A stretch of DNA of 18,650 bases. Source: Caldisericota bacterium (GTDB lineage Bacteria; Caldisericota; Caldisericia; Cryosericales; Cryosericaceae). The stretch's first letter is position 1, and each line of letters opens with the position of its first letter. The stretch spans positions 1-18,650 of the forward strand of contig JAPLGK010000008.1 of assembly GCA_026390195.1 (NCBI GenBank). Reading direction: 5' to 3'. The notes under the pieces were generated by a model. It was not told where the DNA came from. It did no database searches and saw only the letters and a list, made by a program, of their open reading frames with translations. Of the stretch, positions 1 to 5,088 are shown piece by piece. The position numbers were made by a program, and so were the translations under genes.

Positions 1-625
1 GGTCAGCGGGTCAATGGCAAGAGAAAGGACAGACAGCTGTTGATCCGGGAGACCGGTAGAGGCCGCCTGCCAATGGTCTCCCGCATCCGTGGAGCGGAAG
101 ACGCCTCGGTAGGTCAACGTGTACAGGGTCGCAGGGGTCAGCGGGTCAATGGCAAGAGAAAGGACAGACTGGTCCGTGAGGCCAGTCGAAACAGCCTGCC
201 AGTGGTCTCCCGCATCCGTGGAGCGGAAGACGCCTTCGCGGGCGGTCGCCGCGTATAGAGTTGTGGGAGCGATGGGGTTGATGGCAAGAGACGCGACAAA
301 CTGACCCGTAGGGCCAGTCCGGACCACCTGCCAGTGGTCTCCCGCGTCCGTGGAACGGAAGACGTCGCTCCCGATCCCCGCGTACAGGGTCGTCGGAGTC
401 TTGGGGTCCATTGCCAGAGAGGAGACATCGTCACCCGTGAGACCGGTCGAGGCCGCCTGCCAATGGTCTCCCGCGTCTGTTGAGCGGAAAATCCCAGTCG
501 AGGTCCCGGCATACAGTGTCGCGGGGGTCCGCGGGTCGACGGCGAGAGAGGAGACAGACTGATCCGTGAGGCCAGTCGAGGCCGCCTGCCAGTGGTCTCC
601 TGCGTCTGTTGAGCGGAAGATCCCA
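1..625 (-). repeat. Five tandem 129/132-bp in-frame repeats (43-44 aa STDAGDHW blades)
   Basis: On the plus strand the block beginning CCTGCC(A/G)(A/G)TGG recurs at 66, 195, 327, 456 and 585, with spacings of 129, 132, 129 and 129 bp. The units are very similar at DNA level, including at synonymous positions. This points to recent expansion or gene conversion, unlike the more diverged blades further right. Every period is a multiple of three, so copy-number change would keep the reading frame. The array probably continues beyond base 1. Confidence 0.85.
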
Positions 626-1602
626 GTCGAGGTTGTAGGGTCAATAACAAGATCGACACAGCTGTGACCGACGTAGTAGCGAACCCGATCATAGAAGACC
701 TTGTTCATCTTGCTCGTGCGAGTCCATGACGTTCCGCCGTTTGTTGACTTGAAAACGCCATAGCTGGTCGCCGCGTAAATCACTTGGGTGTTCGTTGGGT
801 CAATGGCAAGAGATGAGACACCGTATGGTGATAATCCTTTGCGAATCCATGAGGCTCCTCCATCCGTTGACTTGAATACGCCACAAACGTGTCCCACTGT
901 ATAGATTACTTGTGTATTCGTTGGATCAATGGCAAGAGAATAGAGCCAAGCATCCGCCAATACGTTGTTCATTTTGGCCCACGAAATTCCGGCATTCTTA
1001 GACTTGAATACGCCGAAGCGACCCGTGTATATCACTTGAGTATTCGTTGGATCAATTGCAAGGAAGTCTGCAATAGTATCCGTTAGCCCCGTATTCACTT
1101 CACTCCAGTTTGCGCCACCATTTGTTGACTTGAAGACGCCATCTAGTGTTCCTGCATAGATTGTCTGAGTATTTGTGGGGTCAATCTCAAGAGAATAGAC
1201 ATCGGTATCTGTCAGTCCGTTGTTGATTCGACTCCATGACGTTCCGCCATTTGTTGACTTAATTACGCCTTTGCCTCCAGCATAGACCGTCTGGGTGTGT
1301 GCAGGGTCAACTGCAACATAGCGGGGATAAGCATCCGTGAACCCGTCTTTCATTCCACTCCAGTTTTCGCCGCCGTCTGTTGACCTGAACACGTCACTAT
1401 CTGTTCCCGCATAGATTACCTTGGCATCTGTGGGATCAATGGCCAGAGAATAGACCGTCCCACCGTCGAAATCCAATCCATCGTTCATAGCTATCCATTG
1501 CCCGGCAGGGGTTCTTGCATTCACCATAGCAAGAAGGGATACAAGGTTAGCAAGCAAGAAGACGGAGACCAGAATCAATATGGCGCGGATGAATTTCCTC
1601 AT
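1..1602 (-). CDS. Secreted Asp-box (BNR/YCF48-like) beta-propeller protein, 3' end outside the window
   Basis: The frame opens at ATG 1602-1600 after a GGGAGAG ribosome-binding site and stays open to base 1, giving 534 codons with no stop. The N-terminus (MRKFIRAILILVSVFLLANL) is a signal peptide, and the mature part begins near ARTPAGQW. The rest is tandem Asp-box blades of about 42-44 residues, with the pattern SLAIDPTNTQ-VIYAG-GVFKSTNGG-SW. Eleven Asp boxes are visible. The first six (nt ~1480-700) are STNGG/STDGG-type and AT-richer. The last five (nt ~620-1) are STDAGDHW-type, GC-richer and nearly identical to one another. Such propellers are usually exported ligand-binding or scaffold proteins. 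Sialidase activity is not supported, because the repeats alone show no catalytic set. The plus-strand gene at 5089 is a relative with the same TPAG-W start of the mature chain. The C-terminus, possibly a stalk or anchor, is not in the window. Confidence 0.85.
   Translation of the reverse strand, partial: MRKFIRAILILVSVFLLANLVSLLAMVNARTPAGQWIAMNDGLDFDGGTVYSLAIDPTDAKVIYAGTDSDVFRSTDGGENWSGMKDGFTDAYPRYVAVDPAHTQTVYAGGKGVIKSTNGGTSWSRINNGLTDTDVYSLEIDPTNTQTIYAGTLDGVFKSTNGGANWSEVNTGLTDTIADFLAIDPTNTQVIYTGRFGVFKSKNAGISWAKMNNVLADAWLYSLAIDPTNTQVIYTVGHVCGVFKSTDGGASWIRKGLSPYGVSSLAIDPTNTQVIYAATSYGVFKSTNGGTSWTRTSKMNKVFYDRVRYYVGHSCVDLVIDPTTSTGIFRSTDAGDHWQAASTGLTDQSVSSLAVDPRTPATLYAGTSTGIFRSTDAGDHWQAASTGLTGDDVSSLAMDPKTPTTLYAGIGSDVFRSTDAGDHWQVVRTGPTGQFVASLAINPIAPTTLYAATAREGVFRSTDAGDHWQAVSTGLTDQSVLSLAIDPLTPATLYTLTYRGVFRSTDAGDHWQAASTGLPDQQLSVLSLAIDPLT
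650..1480 (-). repeat. Six older, diverged propeller repeats (VFKSTNGG type)
   Basis: The segment reading GTTGACTTGAA on the plus strand (the FKST part of the blade) recurs in more or less altered form near 743, 867, 1001, 1123, 1252 and 1379, a period of about 122-134 bp. The units are AT-richer and more diverged than the block at 1-625, although they belong to the same gene. Confidence 0.75.
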
Positions 1603-1798
1603 TGTTCTCTCCCGATTTTGCATGCCCTGCAGCTATCGTTCTCGTGGTTCTCTCTCACGGCATGGCACAGCCGAGATTGCCGATGACAAGTCCCAATGGT
1701 AGCATTGCTCTGCTATTCAAGATCTCAAGAGTAATCCTCAGACAGCTTGAGACGTCCAACCGGAAACGGCTGCACCAACCCGAGACCGTCAGAACACG

Positions 1799-2719
1799 CT
1801 ACAGGGCAACTATGGATAGCGCTGAACTCATCGTTATCCCCAACAGTATTCCATTGAAGACTACGCCGAGCGTTGAAAGAATCGTCTTCTGATTGCTCAC
1901 ACCCATTCCAGCAATCCCAAGACTGATTCCAACAAGACTTAGCGCCGAAGGTACGAAGACAAACATGATTGTACTCAGCCGGAGAGGATAGAACGGCAGG
2001 TTACGTCTTAGCAGATAAGCCGTCGGTATCGTTACAAGCACGGATATCATGAACGAGGCTACACCAAGCCATGAGTGTCTCAACGGTCGTCTCTTCTGTT
2101 CTCTCGTATACAGCTCTTGCTCTCCCGCAGGTACCTTTAGTAAAACGAACCCCAAGAGAACGATAACGTACGTTATTGCTGCGACGGATTGACTGATTAC
2201 TGATACAACAGTCTGCGAGGAATGCAGGGTTTCGGGCAAGTATTCTGTGAGCGAGAAGAGAATTGTAGAAACGAAAAGAAAGACTCCACCTATTCGCGAA
2301 ATAGCAGAATTGAATGCAATCCCGAGTCTGAAGAGCAGAACCGGCATAAGGATTCCCACGAAGATGAAGAACGGTAAGTAATGTAGCAGTGAAGTCTCTG
2401 TGCCCGCAAAAAGCACAATGTACAATATCGTACTAGCACTGAATTCTGCAAGCAGAGCCACATGAATAGGTCCTCTCTCAAGTCCTTCAGTAAGCATCAG
2501 CAGGCCAGTGAAGAGAAGCAACCACCCTACAATCAGATTGAGCCTTAGGAAGGGCAGTGGGTCAACGTCAACTCCGAAAAGAACCCCTCCGGCAAAGCCA
2601 ACCCCTATGAAGAGAGAACTAAACAGGGTGAAAGAAAGCAGAAACACTGTCCCGATTATTGCCAACTTCCTTCCACTTCTAGTCTCCATGAGTATCACTT
2701 CTTCATCCTCCTCCCTCAT
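1799..2719 (-). CDS. Multi-pass membrane protein of unknown function
   Basis: Up to 306 residues, ending at TAG 1801-1799. About eight hydrophobic helices are visible, the first at LAIIGTVFLLSFTLFSSLFI. A basic loop (REQKRRPLRHSW) lies after about two thirds of the protein. The last helices carry a glycine-rich pattern, SLVGISLGIAGMG followed by LGVVFNGILLGI, like small integral-membrane DUF families, but I cannot assign one. The start is uncertain. ATG 2719 has only a distant GGAAGGG. GTG 2698 has GGAGGAGG eight bases upstream, and the first residues of the longer form (REEDEE) are simply that purine-rich ribosome-binding site translated. GTG 2698 is therefore the better start, giving 299 aa. 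The gene is clearly AT-richer than those from 3229 rightward and matches the AT-richer half of its left neighbour. Confidence 0.75.
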   Translation of the reverse strand: MREEDEEVILMETRSGRKLAIIGTVFLLSFTLFSSLFIGVGFAGGVLFGVDVDPLPFLRLNLIVGWLLLFTGLLMLTEGLERGPIHVALLAEFSASTILYIVLFAGTETSLLHYLPFFIFVGILMPVLLFRLGIAFNSAISRIGGVFLFVSTILFSLTEYLPETLHSSQTVVSVISQSVAAITYVIVLLGFVLLKVPAGEQELYTREQKRRPLRHSWLGVASFMISVLVTIPTAYLLRRNLPFYPLRLSTIMFVFVPSALSLVGISLGIAGMGVSNQKTILSTLGVVFNGILLGITMSSALSIVAL

Positions 2720-2820
2720 TCCAAGACTGATCCCTTCCTGAGAGACTTGTCAGACGTTGGAATCCCTCTATCAAGAACTCCGCTGGATTCGGAACGGATA
2801 GACACGTAGAGACCATAGCA

Positions 2821-3202
2821 CCGCACGAGCACGGCCGCATTCAACCGATCGGTCACCGGACCACCGGCGAGAAGACTACCTATCATGCAGACTAACCGTA
2901 ATCCGCGGAAATGTCAAGAGAAACAGGGCACTCGCATCCAGGCTGCTTGTCCAGTCAGAAACTACATGTGCTGCTTCTGACCAGAAATGGATGTCACGTT
3001 CGGTACGCCTTACGCCTCGTAGCGCAGAAGGGGTTCAGCGTGTCACTCCAGATAAGAGTGCGATCCTTCCAAAGAGGATATCGACACCACCAACAAGATC
3101 GTTCAGGCGCTGAAATATGTCGGCGTGTGCGTCTTGGACCACATTATCGTGGGCCGTGCCCGCCAGGACTACTTCTCCTTCGCCCGGGCTGGGATGGTGT
3201 AG
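2821..3202 (+). repeat. 382-bp direct repeat, left copy, ending in a radC tail
   Basis: This segment aligns base for base, with no net insertion or deletion (constant offset 1774), to 4595-4976. By eye the two copies are roughly three quarters identical. A perfect 26-base match lies at 3041-3066 against 4815-4840. The right-hand 141 bases are a RadC C-terminal coding remnant; the left 240 bases have no recognisable product. The two copies bracket the minus-strand genes at 3229-4503. No terminal inverted repeats or target-site duplications were seen. Confidence 0.8.
3062..3202 (+). pseudogene. RadC-family (JAB/MPN) C-terminal fragment, left copy
   Basis: Reading from GAT 3062 to TAG 3200-3202 gives 46 codons: DPSKEDIDTTNKIVQALKYV, then GVCVLDHIIVGRARQDYFSF, ending ARAGMV. 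This matches the end of the RadC domain, where GDPTPS-EDI is followed by VLDHIIVGD. The HNHPSG metal-binding motif expected just upstream is absent, and an in-frame TAA lies three codons before the Asp. There is no start codon or ribosome-binding site in frame. I read it as a decayed remnant, not an active gene. Almost all differences from the right copy are synonymous. Confidence 0.7.
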
Positions 3203-3228
3203 TTCTGTCAGCAGAACGGATAGGGGGC

Positions 3229-4053
3229 CTAAGAGGAAAGGTAATTGGTATTCCTCTCGACGTCGTCCTTGGGGACAGGCGGTCCACCGAAGGAATCGAC
3301 GATGACAAGCACGGCGCCCACACAACTCATGATCACACCGATGGGATATGCGGGGGCGGTATATGCCCGCCATCCGACGGCGGAGAATTCGAAATCGCCA
3401 ACCAGGTCGAATGCTCCGATCGTACCGCACAGCGTTATCAGAAAAGCACAGTACATGAAGCTCCGGTAGCGGCTCTTGCCGAGGAGAGCGCCGAGTGCCA
3501 CCAGTCCGCTTCCGAGTCCAGGAAGAAAGAAGAGCGCGAGCGAGAGTACGGTGCCAAACAGGCCAAACGCAAAAACGCCCCCGAGAAGGGCGATGGCCCC
3601 GACTGCCATCACGGCAAGCCCGACGATGTTTACTGTGCTTGACCGTCGCGTACGCGTGGTCAACGGGACGCGTTCCAGCGCAGCTTCCATCGATGCGCTG
3701 AGGGGCTCGATGAGGATGAGCACGGCACCCACAAGACTCATGATCCCAGCGATGGGATAGAGGTACTCGGCAAATGCCCACCGTGGGCCATAGTCCGAGT
3801 GGAGGGCCCAGAGGAGGAATGGCGAGATCAGACCGCACACGGTCACTCCAAGAGCTATATACAGGAATCTGCGGTAGTGGCTCTTCCCGAGAGAAGCGCC
3901 GAGTGCCGCCAGGCAACTCCCAGACAACGTGCACAGCACGTGCATGTATTGACGACGGAGTTCGCCTCCGGGGCGAAACACGGCAACACCGAGGACAATC
4001 GCAACGATGCCGGCAAGGCAGAGGACACGTGACCACAGCGTGCGATTGTTCAT
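3229..4053 (-). CDS. Integral membrane protein with two tandem four-helix modules
   Basis: 274 residues from ATG 4053, which has AGGAGGT six bases upstream. An in-frame ATG at 4089 lacks such a site and lies directly against the stop of the preceding gene. The protein is an internal duplication. Module 1 (about 1-120) contains LGASLGKSHYRRFLYIALGV and then YPIAGIMSLVGAVLILIE. Module 2 (about 140-262) contains LGALLGKSRYRSFMYCAFLI and then YPIGVIMSCVGAVLVIVDSF. Each module has about four hydrophobic helices with a basic GKS-YR loop between the second and third. The C-terminus (PPVPKDDVERNTNYLSS) is polar. A linker rich in Arg and Thr joins the modules. The gene upstream (4090-4503) encodes a single module, so three homologous modules lie in a row. 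I do not recognise the family. The gene ends 26 bases from the convergent radC remnant. Confidence 0.8.
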   Translation of the reverse strand: MNNRTLWSRVLCLAGIVAIVLGVAVFRPGGELRRQYMHVLCTLSGSCLAALGASLGKSHYRRFLYIALGVTVCGLISPFLLWALHSDYGPRWAFAEYLYPIAGIMSLVGAVLILIEPLSASMEAALERVPLTTRTRRSSTVNIVGLAVMAVGAIALLGGVFAFGLFGTVLSLALFFLPGLGSGLVALGALLGKSRYRSFMYCAFLITLCGTIGAFDLVGDFEFSAVGWRAYTAPAYPIGVIMSCVGAVLVIVDSFGGPPVPKDDVERNTNYLSS

Positions 4054-4089
4054 GGAACCACCTCCTGGAAGAAACGATCGCTCCCGCAT

Positions 4090-4503
4090 CTATGCCGACC
4101 CGGCACCGTCCTGGGGGACAGCCGGTCTGCGGAAGGACTCGACGATGACAAGCACGGCACCCACACAGCTCATGATCCCACCGCAGATAGGCCATGCGAA
4201 GGCAGCATACGTCCACCATGGAGGGTTCTGTGTTTCAAAAAACATCATGGCTATGAAGAAGACCGCGATCAGACCGGAGATCGTCAGCCCAGGGGCCAGA
4301 TACAGGAGCCTGCGGTAGCGACTCCTGCCGAGAAAGGCGCCGAGTGTCACCAGCCAGCCTCCGAGAAGAAAGACCCAAAGACCGTCGATAGGTAGTCCAC
4401 CGCGCCGCACCCGAAGCAGGCGGACCAGCGCGAGAACACCGACTGCCATCACGGCAAGCCCGATGACACTCAAGATACGTGACCACAACATGCGCTTGTT
4501 CAC
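4090..4503 (-). CDS. Small integral membrane protein, single four-helix module
   Basis: 137 residues from GTG 4503, preceded by GGAGGGGGTGG. The sequence before the start resembles that of the next gene, so the ribosome-binding region was duplicated with the gene. Four hydrophobic helices are visible. Motifs shared with the neighbour are LGAFLGRSRYRRLLYLAPGL and then GGIMSCVGAVLVIVESF, followed by a short polar tail (RRPAVPQDGAGSA). The TAG stop is 36 bases before ATG 4053, so the two genes are probably co-transcribed. Its closest relative in the window is module 2 of the neighbour (IGLAVMAVG near the N-terminus, SCVGAVLVIV near the C-terminus). Function unknown. Confidence 0.75.
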   Translation of the reverse strand: MNKRMLWSRILSVIGLAVMAVGVLALVRLLRVRRGGLPIDGLWVFLLGGWLVTLGAFLGRSRYRRLLYLAPGLTISGLIAVFFIAMMFFETQNPPWWTYAAFAWPICGGIMSCVGAVLVIVESFRRPAVPQDGAGSA

Positions 4504-4594
4504 GGAACCACCCCCTCCGCTGGCGAGCTTCGAGCTCCTCGCGCTACTAAACCGGGACCGGACGACAGGACCTTCAGCTAATTACACCAGCCTG

Positions 4595-4976
4595 CCGCAT
4601 CAGCACGGCCGCATTCGACCAATCGATCACCGGACCACCGATGAGAGGAATACCTGTTATCCAGACTAGTCGTGATGTGCAGAAATGTCAACAGAAACAT
4701 TGCAGTAGCATCTGGGCTGCCTTTCCAGTCAGTGACAGGATGGACTGGTTTTGCCCCGGGGCGGGTGTCATGTTCAGTACGTCTCACATTTCGTCGTCCA
4801 GAGGGGGCGCAGCATGTCACTCCAGATAAGAGTGCGATCCCTCCGAGGAGGACATCGACACGACCAACAAGATCATCCAGGCCCTGAAGTACGTCGGCGT
4901 CCGTGTCCTCGACCACATCATCGTGGGCCGCACGCGGCAGGATTACTTCAGCTTCGCCAGGGCGGTGATGGTGTAG
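4595..4976 (+). repeat. 382-bp direct repeat, right copy, ending in a radC tail
   Basis: This is the partner of 2821-3202, at a constant offset of 1774 bases. It begins at CCGCATCAGCACGGCCGC and ends at the TAG of the radC-like tail. The first 240 bases hold no convincing coding sequence. With 4504-4594, where I see nothing recognisable, it fills the gap between the membrane genes and the promoter at 5035. Confidence 0.8.
4836..4976 (+). pseudogene. RadC-family (JAB/MPN) C-terminal fragment, right copy
   Basis: From GAT 4836 to TAG 4974-4976 there are 46 codons: DPSEEDIDTTNKIIQALKYV, then GVRVLDHIIVGRTRQDYFSF, ending ARAVMV. The family match is as for the left copy. The six upstream codons align in register with HNHPSG but read H-S-R-stop-E-C, so the metal-binding motif is lost. 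Compared with the left copy I count about 17 synonymous and about 6 amino-acid-changing codon differences. Confidence 0.7.
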
Positions 4977-5034
4977 TAGTTTCACGCGTCGACGAGCATT
5001 TTCTGTAGGTACCTGCACAGACGTGCGCATCGGG

Positions 5035-5061
5035 TTGACAATACCAGTCACTACGTACAAT
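5035..5061 (+). promoter_or_regulatory. Sigma-70-like promoter of the propeller/stalk gene
   Basis: A perfect TTGACA (5035-5040) and TACAAT (5056-5061) are separated by 15 bases, shorter than the usual 17. The predicted start near 5068 would give a leader of about 20 bases holding the GGAGGTGG ribosome-binding site. A palindrome, AGGTACCT (5007-5014), lies 20 bases upstream of the -35. Confidence 0.6.
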
Positions 5062-5088
5062 GACTCACAACAACCACGGAGGTGGAGT

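Noticed and set aside
66..640. CRISPR-like regular repeats
   Set aside because: The period is 129-132 bp with no unique spacers, and the repeats translate in one frame into propeller blades.
138..692. 184-codon minus-strand open frame across the GC-rich repeats
   Set aside because: It is an out-of-frame reading of the propeller repeats. Its repeated Arg/Ser/Pro pattern follows from the 129-bp period, and the true frame runs unbroken from 1602 to 1.
2911..3642. 243-codon plus-strand open frame starting in the left repeat
   Set aside because: It leaves the RadC frame and runs antisense through the membrane gene. It has no family resemblance and no ribosome-binding site.
3035..4219. 394-codon minus-strand open frame
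   Set aside because: It overlaps the membrane-module genes in another frame, is rich in Arg, Cys and His, has no ribosome-binding site and crosses the radC remnant. The frames at 3229-4053 and 4090-4503 have membrane helices and strong ribosome-binding sites.
2821..4976. Insertion sequence or composite transposon
   Set aside because: No transposase, terminal inverted repeats or target duplication were seen. Only long direct repeats are present, so I call it a repeat-flanked cassette.
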